Made by a program: the position numbers and the translations under genes
DNA from: Chryseosolibacter indicum
Lineage (GTDB): Bacteria; Bacteroidota; Bacteroidia; Cytophagales; Cyclobacteriaceae
Length of the DNA: 64,000 nt
Assembly: GCF_018598585.1 (NCBI RefSeq)
Contig: NZ_JAHESD010000005.1
Coordinates: forward strand, 117,981 to 181,980
Direction: 5' to 3'
Part shown: positions 7,968 to 16,114 of the stretch, one piece after another
How the letters are laid out: each line of letters opens with the position of its first letter
Position numbering within the stretch: position 1 is the stretch's first letter
Notes under the pieces: model-generated
The model's input: the letters and a program-made list of their open reading frames with translations, nothing else
What the model was told of the DNA's origin: nothing
Database searches by the model: none

Positions 7968-9380
7968 TCAGGCTAAAAAGGCTCTCATCTGAGCTGCAGG
8001 AATATGAAGCTGCTCGCGGTATTTAGTAACAGTTCTTCGGGCAATTTCAAATCCCCGTTTAGCCAACACTTTTACAAGTTGTTGATCAGAATAAGGACAT
8101 CTCTTATCTTCCGCCTGAATTACTTCCTGAATCGCCTGCTGAATAACCTTATTACTTACAACTTCGCCTTTGTGATTAGCAATACCTTCTGTAAACAAAG
8201 ATTTTAACAATACATTACCAAAATGTGTCTGCACGTATTTATTACAAGTAATTCTCGATACTGTGCTAATATCAACACCTACCATATCAGCAACGTTTTT
8301 GAGAATCATCGGTTTTAATTTTGTAATATCACCTTCCTCAAAGTAATCCTGTTGGATACGTACAATCGCTTCCATCACTTTAAGCATGGTATTTTCCCGC
8401 TGACGTATTGCGTTAACAAACCACTCAGCTGCATTTAGTTTACTCTTTAAATACTGTTTAGAGCGATTATCTGTTCCGCTTTTTTCAGTATCGTAAACCA
8501 TTTTCTTCCACGAAGAACTAATAGAAAGTTTGGAAGAACGTTCACGTGCCAACATCACCTGGAATTGATCATCCTCTTGTATCAATATAAAATCAGGAAG
8601 AATGGTTTCAGTTTGAGGCGAACTTGTTGCTGCGGTAACGGGCTTTAACTTTAGAGTCCCCAGCAAATGGAATGTATCTTTGAGATCTTCTTCATCAATC
8701 TTAAGCTCATTAATTATTCGCTCAAAATTCCGATGCATTAACTCGTTATAATAATTGTCAAGAATGCGAATTGCTAGCTTAACGTCAGGACTCTGTTGCA
8801 TTCTCCTTAGCTGTAGTATCAGACACTCTTTAATATTTCCAGTAGCAACACCTACTGGCTCAAGTTGCTGAATAATCTTGATAAGCTTTTGAACAAGGTC
8901 CGGCTCAATCCATTTATTAAACTTCAATGAATAATCATCAGCTAAGCCTTCAATAGAGAATTCTAGAAAGCCTTCATCTGTCAGACTGTCAATAATGAAG
9001 TGTCCAATTTCTGTTTCCTGTTCATTTAGCGCATACAGCGCCAATTGATTTTTCAATTCGTGTCTGAAGTCCTCCATTTCAACAAGCGGCTTCTCTATTG
9101 GAGCCTGCGACTGGAAGTGCTGAGCATTTTCTAATTTATAATCTGGAGTATCATCATAGCAATACTCTTCATAATCCTTATAATCTTCAGCAGTGTCTTG
9201 GGAACCCGTTTCGAAAGCCGAATCCTCATCAGCCTTTTCCTCAATTAAGGGATTCTCCTCAAGCTCATTTTGAATACGTTGTTCTAATTCAATCGTATTC
9301 AAGTGCAATAACTGTAGCATTTGAAGATGTTGAGGATGTATCTTCAATTGCTGTTTCTGTGTCAGGTTCTGGTAAAGCAT
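7968..9380 (-). CDS. rpoN: RNA polymerase sigma-54 factor RpoN
   Basis: A 470-residue sigma-54. Region I at the N-terminus is glutamine/leucine-rich (QNLTQKQQLKIHPQHLQML) and binds core and activator; an acidic region II follows (about 50-95); the core-binding and DNA-binding region III fills the rest, ending with the RpoN box ARRTVTKYREQLHIP that reads the -24 element. The length is normal for Bacteroidota. The ATG at 9380 starts exactly at region I. It is the first gene of a four-gene operon with an NtrC-type activator and two kinases, and is divergent from a CHASE3 kinase gene. Confidence 0.96.
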   Translation of the reverse strand: MLYQNLTQKQQLKIHPQHLQMLQLLHLNTIELEQRIQNELEENPLIEEKADEDSAFETGSQDTAEDYKDYEEYCYDDTPDYKLENAQHFQSQAPIEKPLVEMEDFRHELKNQLALYALNEQETEIGHFIIDSLTDEGFLEFSIEGLADDYSLKFNKWIEPDLVQKLIKIIQQLEPVGVATGNIKECLILQLRRMQQSPDVKLAIRILDNYYNELMHRNFERIINELKIDEEDLKDTFHLLGTLKLKPVTAATSSPQTETILPDFILIQEDDQFQVMLARERSSKLSISSSWKKMVYDTEKSGTDNRSKQYLKSKLNAAEWFVNAIRQRENTMLKVMEAIVRIQQDYFEEGDITKLKPMILKNVADMVGVDISTVSRITCNKYVQTHFGNVLLKSLFTEGIANHKGEVVSNKVIQQAIQEVIQAEDKRCPYSDQQLVKVLAKRGFEIARRTVTKYREQLHIPAAQMRAFLA

Positions 9381-9570
9381 ACGAATATAGGGTCGGTTTA
9401 CACTAGCCTTCTTATTACAAGCATGGAACCAGTTTATATAGGATAAAACAAAAAGTTATAAATTGATTGATAATCAGCTATATAGAATTCGCATTACCTA
9501 TTTAAGCGACCATTCTTATATAATCGGTGTGGAATATATTCCCATCAAACCAAAGGTAAATATAGCAATA

Positions 9571-10941
9571 ATGTGGAAAAAGTTACTCGTCGTTTCTGTT
9601 GTTTTCGGGATGTCTGTCTTTATTTTAATAACACTTTCGATCTATTCTTTTCAACGGTTTGACACTTATGTAAGATATGCCGACGCGGTTGACCATCATC
9701 AAACTATGTTAACTGCACTTAATAAACTTCGGCAAGATTTAATAGAGGTAGAAACCAATCAGCGCGGTTTTTTACTTTTTAACGATACGTCTTTCCATAT
9801 TAAATTCTTATCTCTCGTGAATGGTGTAAAATCTAAACTTTCAACTGTTTATGACCTTACAAAGAATAATACTGAACAATTAAACAGGGTGCGCTCTTTA
9901 AATATAGCGATTAGAAGCAGAATTGAGTCTCTGCAATCGGGAATTAACGTGGGTTATCCTCCTACCGATTATAAAGTAGGCGAAGAATACATGAATAAGT
10001 GCATATCAATAATAAATGATCTTGAAATATCAGAAACATATGATCTTCAGGAGAAACGTGACCGCAAAAAATTCTATGAGAATACAACTCCTCAACAATT
10101 TCGAATTGCATTTATCTTCGCTCTTCTGATATTTAGTGTTTCATTCGGACTTCTTCTCCAACAATACAAAGATAGACTTTCATATCAGCGGAGACTTGAG
10201 GAAAATCTAATTGAGTTAAATCAATCACATGAAGAATGGGAACAAATGGCTTACGTAGCATCACACGATCTTCAGGAGCCTTTACGGAAAATCAGGACAT
10301 TCAGTGATATGCTTGTGTCTAAGCACAGTGAAAAATTACAGGATGATGCCAAAAATCTTATTACTCGAATTGATCATGCTTCTTCTCGTGCACAATCGCT
10401 TATGGCAGATATTGTGAATTACAATATGGTGGTATTCACAAAAGAGGACTTACAGCCAGTACCATTAGGAAAAACCTTAAAATATGTGCTTGAAGAATTA
10501 CAAACCTCACTTACTCAAAAAAATACAGAAGTAAAAATATCTGAGTTGCCTACTCTAAAAGGTTATCCATCTCAAATTACTCTTCTATTCAAGTGTTTAA
10601 TCGAGAATAGTTTAAAATTTATGAAAGACGATGTAACAGGAATAATTTCAATTTCGGCATCAGTTGTATCTAAAAATCAATTACCTTTTGATAGTCATCT
10701 CTCCTATTCTCACTATCACAAAATAAAAATAGAAGATAACGGTATTGGCTTTGACAACCAATTCAGCGATAAAATCTTTAAGATGTTTCAAAGACTCCAT
10801 CCGCAAGATTCATTATATGAAGGAAGAGGTATCGGTTTAGCTATAGTAAAACGAATTATGACTAATCATATGGGATTTGTTGTAGGAAGAGGAAGGCTTA
10901 ATAAAGGAGCGAAATTTACGTTATATTTTCCTGATCACTGA
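9571..10941 (+). CDS. CHASE3-domain sensor histidine kinase
   Basis: A 456-residue membrane kinase. TM1 (about 5-27) and TM2 (about 178-198) flank a periplasmic CHASE3 domain containing the family signature VETNQRGFLL. A short coiled linker leads to HisKA (VASHDLQEPLRKIRTF, phospho-acceptor His) and HATPase with ENSLKFM, DNGIGFDN and GRGIGLAIV motifs. The ATG at 9571 is chosen because it begins the signal-anchor; a TTG at 9463 adds 36 unrelated residues. It is divergent from rpoN and has no adjacent response regulator, so its partner may be one of the nearby single-domain regulators (inference). Confidence 0.88.
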   Translation: MWKKLLVVSVVFGMSVFILITLSIYSFQRFDTYVRYADAVDHHQTMLTALNKLRQDLIEVETNQRGFLLFNDTSFHIKFLSLVNGVKSKLSTVYDLTKNNTEQLNRVRSLNIAIRSRIESLQSGINVGYPPTDYKVGEEYMNKCISIINDLEISETYDLQEKRDRKKFYENTTPQQFRIAFIFALLIFSVSFGLLLQQYKDRLSYQRRLEENLIELNQSHEEWEQMAYVASHDLQEPLRKIRTFSDMLVSKHSEKLQDDAKNLITRIDHASSRAQSLMADIVNYNMVVFTKEDLQPVPLGKTLKYVLEELQTSLTQKNTEVKISELPTLKGYPSQITLLFKCLIENSLKFMKDDVTGIISISASVVSKNQLPFDSHLSYSHYHKIKIEDNGIGFDNQFSDKIFKMFQRLHPQDSLYEGRGIGLAIVKRIMTNHMGFVVGRGRLNKGAKFTLYFPDH

Positions 10942-11342
10942 TAACTCTATCAGTGTTGAATCTCTCAAAGACCTGAACCATATGTGATGAAAGTATCGGA
11001 AGAAACACTATTGGAAACATTGCAACACTTCGCTTTATTCCTCTAGAATAAAGCCAGATTATTTCTACTCCAACAGAAGTTCCGGGTAAAAGACAAAAAT
11101 CTATAAGGCATTGAAGAGAAGCCTTTACAATAGTTCGTATTCGTTGCATTTTCTTTAATGCTTTACCTCTTTAAAAGAAAATGCCGCTGTGATTTTCTGG
11201 TATACTAGAAATAAATGAGCATTATCCTCCCCACTTGATTCACTTTTTCAATGCAGATTTTAAGGAAGATAACAAGCGGTCTAATTCCTATTGAGGATTG
11301 TCTCGGGCATATAATTAGTCGTTGGAAGAGAAAATAAACATT
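10942..11342. other. Gene-poor stretch before the first DUF1328 gene
   Basis: About 400 bases with no convincing gene. A 77-codon minus-strand frame (10916-11149) overlaps the end of the kinase gene and lacks family features. The only structure I see is an imperfect 18-base palindrome at 11194-11211 (TTTCTGGTATACTAGAAA, two mismatched positions), about 130 bases upstream of the DUF1328 gene, which may be an operator. Confidence 0.4.
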
Positions 11343-11510
11343 ATGTTACGCTGGACTTTAACATTCCTCGTTATAGCGATCATAGCTGCTGTCTTCGGAT
11401 TTACCGGTATTGCTGCCGGTGCAGCAGAAATTGCTAAAATAATATTTTACATCTTCCTTGTGTTCTTTGTTATTTCTCTAATTACTTCTTCTTTTAGAAG
11501 GGTAGATTAA
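11343..11510 (+). CDS. DUF1328 small membrane protein (copy 1)
   Basis: A 55-residue protein made of two hydrophobic helices: the family signature [20 protein letters not shown], then [14 protein letters not shown] and a short basic tail ending SSFRRVD. DUF1328 (YtjA) proteins are inner-membrane proteins found with stress genes in Proteobacteria and Bacteroidota; the molecular role is unknown. The ATG at 11343 begins the conserved MLRW motif; an upstream TTG at 11322 is rejected. A near-identical paralogue lies at 13436-13600 on the other strand. Confidence 0.88.
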   Translation: MLRWTLTFLVIAIIAAVFGFTGIAAGAAEIAKIIFYIFLVFFVISLITSSFRRVD

Positions 11511-11552
11511 TAATAATCAGATAAGGGATGTAATGTTATGGCAGCGCACGCC

Positions 11553-12464
11553 TTAGTTCTTACGGTGTGTATGGAGTTCTTTTACCTCTTGTTTAATTAT
11601 AAAAACAGCTGTTTCATTTGGCGTTATTCCCTTTCCCAGATTTAAAGTATAAACCTTTGTAAATTCCGCACCGAAATATAAGATAATGGAAGTGTAATAA
11701 ACCCAAAGCAGAATAATAACTATAGAAGCTGCTGCTCCGTACGTTACGTCTACATCTGAAGATCCCAGATAGAAACTTATCAAAAACTTCCCTATCAAAA
11801 ATAATACAGCAGTAAAAGCAGCTCCGATAAAAGCATCCTTCCATCTTATGGTTCCGTCTGGCAGTACTTTAAAAATAATTGCAAATAAGGTAGTGATTAC
11901 AGCATACAATATGAGGTAATTTATTCCTTGGAATATGTACACAGTAGCGTCGTCGAAGAGTCTTTCCAACTTATCGTCTAGTAAGTCCATTAATGCATGA
12001 ACCGCTAAGGACACCATTAGCAAAAAACCGAAGCTTACAATTAATGAAAAAGAAATGAATCTGTTCATTAAAAGCTTTAACCAGCCTTGCTTTGGTTTAG
12101 CTTTTAATGACCAGATGTAGTTTATTGAATCTTGTATCTCTGCAAAAACGCCTGTCGCTCCAATGACTAATGCAACTACTCCTAATACAGCACCACTCGT
12201 AGTAAATTGCGATTTTTCTATATTCTGAATGATCTGCTGAATCTGCAATGCAGCATCGTTACCTAGCAATCCATTTAACTGATAGTATAACTTGCCCTGG
12301 ACAGCATCCCTACCAAAGAAAATGCCGGCAAGGGATATAATAATAATTAAAACAGGCCCTAAAGAAAAAACAGTATAATAAGAAAGTGATGCACTTAATT
12401 TCATCCCGTTGTCAGCCAGAAATTCTGTTCCGGCCTGCCGCAGGATCTGCAACCATTTACGCAT
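11553..12464 (-). CDS. YihY/BrkB-family inner-membrane protein
   Basis: A 303-residue integral membrane protein with about six hydrophobic segments. The N-terminal DNGMKLSASLSYYTVFSLGPVLIII motif region, the GATGVFAEIQDSIN motif and the C-terminal YGAAASIVIILLWVYYTSIILYFGAEF region identify the YihY/BrkB (formerly 'ribonuclease BN') family; these proteins have no nuclease activity and are thought to be membrane transporters or scaffolds. Its start overlaps the preceding gene by 8 bases, so the two are translationally coupled. It sits in the stress-gene cluster of 11-15 kb. Confidence 0.92.
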   Translation of the reverse strand: MRKWLQILRQAGTEFLADNGMKLSASLSYYTVFSLGPVLIIIISLAGIFFGRDAVQGKLYYQLNGLLGNDAALQIQQIIQNIEKSQFTTSGAVLGVVALVIGATGVFAEIQDSINYIWSLKAKPKQGWLKLLMNRFISFSLIVSFGFLLMVSLAVHALMDLLDDKLERLFDDATVYIFQGINYLILYAVITTLFAIIFKVLPDGTIRWKDAFIGAAFTAVLFLIGKFLISFYLGSSDVDVTYGAAASIVIILLWVYYTSIILYFGAEFTKVYTLNLGKGITPNETAVFIIKQEVKELHTHRKN

Positions 12465-12837
12465 TAGCCTGTGGTATTTCTTTTTGGATTTCTTTTACCT
12501 TAACAATGAATTTAGACACATCTTCTGAGGCATACGGACCATAACCATCTGACAGCGTTCCTTTAATTCCGTCATTTGTTTCAATGACATAGAGAACGGC
12601 CATGTCTCCAGGATCGGATACACCTTCGAATCTATAGAAATTAAGAATTTTAATTTCATTAGACTGGTATGCTTTATCAGAGTTACCATAGGTCTTTAAA
12701 CCATCCTCATCAACACGGAAGTCCTCTTTATAGCCTCTCTCTTTTAATTCCTTAGTACATGCTGCGAGGTCTTTTAAAAAAGGAACATCTTGTCCTTCTC
12801 TTTTTTCTAAAATATCCGGAGTTTTCATATTATTCAA
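12457..12837 (-). CDS. Small conserved Bacteroidota protein (often mislabelled PRPP synthetase)
   Basis: A 126-residue soluble alpha/beta protein with the pattern ERGYKEDFRVDEDGLKTY, FYRFEGVSDPGDMAVLYVIET and GTLSDGYGPYASED. Proteins of this kind are widespread in Bacteroidota and are often annotated as 'phosphoribosylpyrophosphate synthetase', which the sequence does not support: it is far too short and has no PRPP-binding loop. The function is unknown. Its stop overlaps the BrkB start by 8 bases. It follows a strong terminator of the upstream gene, so it probably has its own promoter in the 80-base spacer. Confidence 0.75.
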   Translation of the reverse strand: MNNMKTPDILEKREGQDVPFLKDLAACTKELKERGYKEDFRVDEDGLKTYGNSDKAYQSNEIKILNFYRFEGVSDPGDMAVLYVIETNDGIKGTLSDGYGPYASEDVSKFIVKVKEIQKEIPQANA

Positions 12838-12854
12838 TTTTTAATAAGGCTACT

Positions 12855-12895
12855 ATAAAAAAAATGATTCCTGCCGTTCTTTGCAGCAGGAATCA
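12855..12895 (-). terminator. Rho-independent terminator after the DUF2383 gene
   Basis: Ten-base perfect arms (12865-12874 and 12886-12895; TGATTCCTGC and complement) with an 11-base loop are followed, in the minus-strand direction, by a run of eight T residues. It ends the DUF2383 transcript. Confidence 0.88.
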
Positions 12896-12917
12896 ACAGA
12901 TAATATTCATTATGATA

Positions 12918-13400
12918 TTAATGTTCTACAGCTACATGCATATCACGATACCGTTTTACCAGATCATGACCCGTTTGAATGTTAGATTGCTGATCCATTA
13001 TCACTTGTCTCACTGAAGCAGGAATTTCTGCCTCTGATTCTAAAGCTGCGTTATAAGCTTTCAAAGCAGTATCTTCGCCAAATTCACACAATTCGAGGAC
13101 GGACTTTCTATCATGGTCACTTACAGAAGCGCGAATGTCCATCCATAACCTGTAAATCTTACCAGATTGTGTAGTATCTTCAGCAGGTGATCCACCTAAC
13201 TGAGCTACCTGAACTTTAAGTTCACTCGAAAAACGAGCACTGGTAGTAGCCATGTTGGTAAACATTGTCTTCAAATCTACGTCGGTAGGCTTTAATTCCT
13301 CTACCGCCTTTTCATAACCTTTAGTTCTATCGTGATTGATCCTTATCAAATCATTCAAAACACTTATTAACTCCTTATTCTCACTCATATCCATCTTCAC
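12918..13400 (-). CDS. PA2169-family four-helix-bundle protein (DUF2383)
   Basis: A 160-residue helical protein with the DUF2383/PA2169 pattern: LNDLIRINHDRTKGYEKA at the N-terminus, FTNMATTSARFSSEL, GGSPAEDTTQSGKIYRLWMDIR, then CEFGEDTALKAYNAAL and a conserved VRQVIMDQQSNIQTGHDLVKRYRD helix. The fold is ferritin-like, but the expected metal ligands are only partly visible. The family is stress-associated with unknown activity. An alternative start four codons in (13388) is equally good. It lies 35 bases downstream of the second DUF1328 gene on the same strand and is followed by a strong terminator, so the two form a short operon. Confidence 0.88.
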   Translation of the reverse strand: MKMDMSENKELISVLNDLIRINHDRTKGYEKAVEELKPTDVDLKTMFTNMATTSARFSSELKVQVAQLGGSPAEDTTQSGKIYRLWMDIRASVSDHDRKSVLELCEFGEDTALKAYNAALESEAEIPASVRQVIMDQQSNIQTGHDLVKRYRDMHVAVEH

Positions 13401-13435
13401 GTTTAGTTGAAAATAACTTTATTACTTCTAATGCG

Positions 13436-13600
13436 TCAAGGTCTCCTAAAAGATCTCGAAAACAGTGAAATAACAAATAATACAAGAAATAAAAAGAAGA
13501 TAAATTTAGCTATGGATGCAGCTCCCGCAGCAATTCCCCCAAACCCGAATATCGCAGCTACAATAGCTACTATAAGAAATATAACTGTCCAACGTAACAT
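13436..13600 (-). CDS. DUF1328 small membrane protein (copy 2, 54 codons)
   Basis: A very short gene found by translating the minus strand directly: ATG at 13600, TGA at 13436-13438, 54 residues. It begins [20 protein letters not shown], continues with [16 protein letters not shown] and ends RSFRRP, matching copy 1 at 11343 over its whole length. Two hydrophobic helices fill it. It is upstream of the DUF2383 gene on the same strand and divergent from the CsbD-like gene. The plus-strand frame over the same bases is a shadow. The small size makes it easy to miss in automatic annotation. Confidence 0.9.
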   Translation of the reverse strand: MLRWTVIFLIVAIVAAIFGFGGIAAGAASIAKFIFFLFLVLFVISLFSRSFRRP

Positions 13601-13706
13601 AATTTATACTTTTAATTAAACATACTTTTGCCTTACAAATCTTCATGCCATTTAGCATTTACTATTTTCAAAGCTTCAATCGAAACGGCTGTTATGAATA
13701 ATCAAT

Positions 13707-13721
13707 TCCCCATAATGGGGA
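13707..13721. promoter_or_regulatory. Palindrome in the divergent DUF1328/CsbD spacer
   Basis: Perfect 7-base arms around one base (TCCCCAT-A-ATGGGGA) in the 239-base spacer between two divergent stress genes, a likely regulator-binding site. Two further copies of TGGCATGA flank it: on the minus strand at 13643-13650, facing the DUF1328 gene, and on the plus strand at 13797-13804, facing the CsbD-like gene. No regulator can be named. Confidence 0.45.
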
Positions 13722-13839
13722 TAAAAATATACACTGCCGGTTCTGCTAAATGAAATATTTGAGGTTAAAAGCGATTTTTACCCTAATTGTTCATGTTGGC
13801 ATGACCTTTTAAATACCAATTGTGTGTAATTGAAAAGCC

Positions 13840-14025
13840 ATGATAATTCTGGATATCAAGAGCCGATGGAACGAGGTGAAGGGGCGACTGAAGCAGAGAT
13901 ATGGTGTGTTGTCAGATGAAGACTTAACATTATATCTGGGCAGGGAAGGCGACCTGATATGCAAACTTCAAAAGAAACTCGGAATGAGTAAGGCTGATGT
14001 TCTTAAAATTATCGGAGAGGCATAA
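13840..14025 (+). CDS. CsbD-like general stress protein
   Basis: A 61-residue soluble protein with the CsbD-type pattern: SRWNEVKGRLKQRYGVLSDEDL, LYLGREGDLICKLQKKLGMSK. CsbD is a small sigma-B-dependent stress protein in Bacillus and its relatives are induced by osmotic or phosphate stress in many bacteria; the activity is unknown. The gene starts 15 bases before the lipoprotein-like gene that follows and is divergent from the DUF1328 copy 2/DUF2383 operon. Confidence 0.8.
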   Translation: MIILDIKSRWNEVKGRLKQRYGVLSDEDLTLYLGREGDLICKLQKKLGMSKADVLKIIGEA

Positions 14026-14040
14026 TGAGGGGCAGAAAAC

Positions 14041-14469
14041 ATGAAAACCGTACTTCGGATTATGGCTTTAGTTGCGTTAACATTTGTAATGATATCGCTA
14101 ACAGATTGCAGTAATCGCAGAAATGATGTAGATAATAAGGAGGTGATTGCGGATCTAAACAAGCAGCGAGAAAAGCTGGGGACAGATCTTAAGGAACTCC
14201 AAAAAGATATAGACGGAGAGCTTTCTCAGGCAAACCGGAAAGTAGAACAAGCTACTGGTGAAACTCGAACTCAATTAGAGAACGCTATCCGTGATCTAAG
14301 AGACGAAAAAGAAAAGGTAAGCCAGTCTTTAGAAGAATTAGAAAATGCGAGTGAGGACACTTGGGCTGAAGTAAAAGTGGAAACACAGAAAACAGCAAAG
14401 GATGTTCGAGCTAGGTTTCAAAAAGTTGGAAATGAAATGGCTTCTTTATTCGATTCTAAAGAAGATTAA
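14041..14469 (+). CDS. Coiled-coil exported protein, possible lipoprotein
   Basis: A 142-residue protein with an N-terminal signal-like segment (about 1-22) ending LTDC, an unusual lipobox because Asp occupies the -1 position before Cys. The rest (about 30-125) is one long charged coiled coil with repeated QLENAIRDLRDEKEKVSQSLEELE-type heptads. It is probably periplasmic or lipid-anchored, perhaps structural. It starts 15 bases after the CsbD-like gene and ends before a strong terminator, so the pair forms a bicistronic stress transcript. No family name is certain. Confidence 0.7.
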   Translation: MKTVLRIMALVALTFVMISLTDCSNRRNDVDNKEVIADLNKQREKLGTDLKELQKDIDGELSQANRKVEQATGETRTQLENAIRDLRDEKEKVSQSLEELENASEDTWAEVKVETQKTAKDVRARFQKVGNEMASLFDSKED

Positions 14470-14506
14470 AAGTTCTATTAAAGATTTTAGCTAGTGGGGT
14501 TTAAAA

Positions 14507-14537
14507 GTCGTTACCATTCTTGGTAGCGGCTTTTTTT
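14507..14537 (+). terminator. Rho-independent terminator after CsbD/coiled-coil genes
   Basis: Ten-base stem with two G:T pairs (14507-14516 with 14521-14530), a four-base TTCT loop and seven T residues directly after it. Confidence 0.88.
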
Positions 14538-14609
14538 ATTTTTAATTTATTAGGAGTTGGTGGAGTCAATAATATTGTTGATGACTTGTTAAATTTCGAA
14601 TGCCTATTC

Positions 14610-14640
14610 AAAAAAAGAAGGTCAGAATACCTTCCGACCT
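14610..14640 (-). terminator. Rho-independent terminator after the DUF892 gene
   Basis: Read on the minus strand, an eight-base stem (14633-14640 with 14619-14626, one G:T pair) with loop AGGTAT is followed by a T-rich run (CTTCTTTTTTT). It lies 34 bases downstream of the DUF892 stop. Confidence 0.8.
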
Positions 14641-14673
14641 CCACGATAAAATCAGTCCTATTATTAATTAATA

Positions 14674-15255
14674 TTAATTCTCTTCTTCTACTTCTTCCTC
14701 ATCTTCCATCGCTGCTACTTCATTGATATTATTTTCTGCCAGCTCTGTTAACAGTTCATCTGTCTCTTTTTCTTCTTCTAATGTTTCACCTAGTATTTCA
14801 GCAATTTCCTCCGTGCCTAAAGTTTTTGCTAACGTACATAATCCGCCATATGCTGCTATTTCATAATGCTCAATTTTTTGAGCAGAAATAATTAATGCGG
14901 CATCACGCGTTGATGTTCCTGCCTCAGTATCCTTAATTATTGATTCACCTTCTTTAACCAAGCCTTCCATTGCCTCACATTTCTTTCCACGAGGTTTTTC
15001 ACCAAGAAGTTCGAATACCTGCTCAAGGCGGGCAACTTGCTCTTCTGTTACCGCTAGGTGCTCTTCAAAAGCACCTGCTAATTCTTCAGAAGTAGCTGCT
15101 TTTTGAAATTTTGGAAGTGATTTTACAAGATGTTTCTCAGCCCAATAAATGTCTCTCAATTCGTCAAGAAAGAACTCTTGAAGCATATTTTGATTCTCTT
15201 CTTTTGTATAAGATACTTCTTTCTTAGAAGCCGTTTTTTTGGTTGACTTTGCCAT
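14674..15255 (-). CDS. DUF892 ferritin-like protein (YciE/YciF family)
   Basis: A 193-residue helical protein. After a Lys/Ser-rich N-terminal tail (1-25) comes the YciF domain (about 25-180): FFLDELRDIYWAEKHLVKSLPK, then EEHLAVTEEQVARLEQVF, GLVKEGESII, and ISAQKIEHYEIAAYGGLCTLAKTLG with the Glu/His residues expected at the di-iron site. The C-terminus is very acidic. The family is induced by stress in enterobacteria; a ferritin-like role is known from structure, but the reaction is not. A terminator follows it, and a 342-base spacer separates it from slyD. Confidence 0.9.
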   Translation of the reverse strand: MAKSTKKTASKKEVSYTKEENQNMLQEFFLDELRDIYWAEKHLVKSLPKFQKAATSEELAGAFEEHLAVTEEQVARLEQVFELLGEKPRGKKCEAMEGLVKEGESIIKDTEAGTSTRDAALIISAQKIEHYEIAAYGGLCTLAKTLGTEEIAEILGETLEEEKETDELLTELAENNINEVAAMEDEEEVEEEN

Positions 15256-15597
15256 AAATGGTTTTCGTTTGTTTAAAGGTGTTAGTTGTTTTATAATCGC
15301 ATTGAACCGTAGGATCTCAATGGTTGAACGATATGTATTTCTGGTTTAAATACAGCTCAGAAAATACTTACTATTCTTAAGTCTGCATCAAAAACCTTAT
15401 GCCCAATAACCATTTTAATAACAAAGAATTAGTATTGTATTAGCAGCAACACAGAACTAGTAGCTGCTATATGAGGACTTCACTTATAAATTTTCTTCCA
15501 AAGTAAAGTTTATTACCTTTACTCACATATCAGGGGGTCGGCTTTGCAACAGCGATTACTTGCCTCTTAATAGCCAACATTAATTATTTTTTCTTTT
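15256..15597. promoter_or_regulatory. Divergent spacer between DUF892 and slyD-like genes
   Basis: A 342-base AT-rich region without a coding frame, expected to hold both divergent promoters. The one structure seen is an inverted repeat with 7-base arms AGTAAAG/CTTTACT (15502-15508 and 15517-15523), about 80 bases before the slyD-like start. No clear TAnnTTTG box is present for either gene. Confidence 0.35.
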
Positions 15598-16068
15598 ATG
15601 CAAATCACAAAAAACAAAGTGGCAGCAATTCATTACACTCTACGTGATAATGAAGGAACAGTTATCGATTCTAGTGAAGGTCGTGAACCTTTGTACTACC
15701 TACATGGAGCAGGGAATCTTATTATAGGAATGGAAGAAGGACTTGAGGGAAAGTCAAAAGGAGATAAATTCGATTTGAAAATAGCACCTGGAAAGGGTTA
15801 TGGTGAAAAGGACGACAATCTTGTACAGCAAGTTCCCCTTTCTGCCTTTGGTGGACAGGATGTAAAACCCGGGATGAAGTTCTCAACAAATCAAGGAGGT
15901 GTTGTAACTGTAACAGACGTAGGTGCAGATACTGTTACGGTCGACGCTAATCATCCGCTTGCAGGTATCGAGCTTAATTTCGCCGTTGAAGTTATGGAAG
16001 TTCGCAATGCGACAAATGAAGAACTTACTCATGGGCATGTTCATGGTCCAGGTGGACATCACCATTAA
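15598..16068 (+). CDS. FKBP-type peptidyl-prolyl isomerase (SlyD-like)
   Basis: A 156-residue cytoplasmic protein that catalyses cis-trans isomerisation of proline peptide bonds. The FKBP core is split by an insert-in-flap (IF) domain as in SlyD: HYTLRDNEGTVIDSSEGREPLYYLHG, GNLIIGMEEGLEGKSKGDKFDL, then the IF region and NHPLAGIELNFAVEVMEVR. The C-terminus is short and His-rich (HGHVHGPGGHHH), a likely Ni/Zn-binding tail, much shorter than in E. coli SlyD. It is monocistronic with a terminator 13 bases after the stop. I leave the symbol empty because SlyD and FkpB-like members are hard to tell apart. Confidence 0.92.
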   Translation: MQITKNKVAAIHYTLRDNEGTVIDSSEGREPLYYLHGAGNLIIGMEEGLEGKSKGDKFDLKIAPGKGYGEKDDNLVQQVPLSAFGGQDVKPGMKFSTNQGGVVTVTDVGADTVTVDANHPLAGIELNFAVEVMEVRNATNEELTHGHVHGPGGHHH

Positions 16069-16080
16069 TCATCTTATGGA

Positions 16081-16113
16081 AAGACCTAGTCATGCACTAG
16101 GTCTTCCCTTTTT
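16081..16113 (+). terminator. Rho-independent terminator after the slyD-like gene
   Basis: Ten-base perfect stem AAGACCTAGT (16081-16090) with its complement at 16096-16105, a five-base loop, then CCCTTTTT. It ends two bases before the stop codon of the convergent fahA gene. Confidence 0.9.
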
Positions 16114-16114
16114 G

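Noticed and set aside
10916..11149. 77-codon minus-strand frame after the CHASE3 kinase
   Set aside because: It overlaps the kinase end, has no family pattern and no convincing start context.
13407..13619. 70-codon plus-strand frame
   Set aside because: It is the shadow of the real 54-codon DUF1328 gene on the minus strand at 13436-13600.
14520..14726. 68-codon plus-strand frame after the CsbD transcript
   Set aside because: It starts inside a terminator stem and runs antisense into the DUF892 gene.
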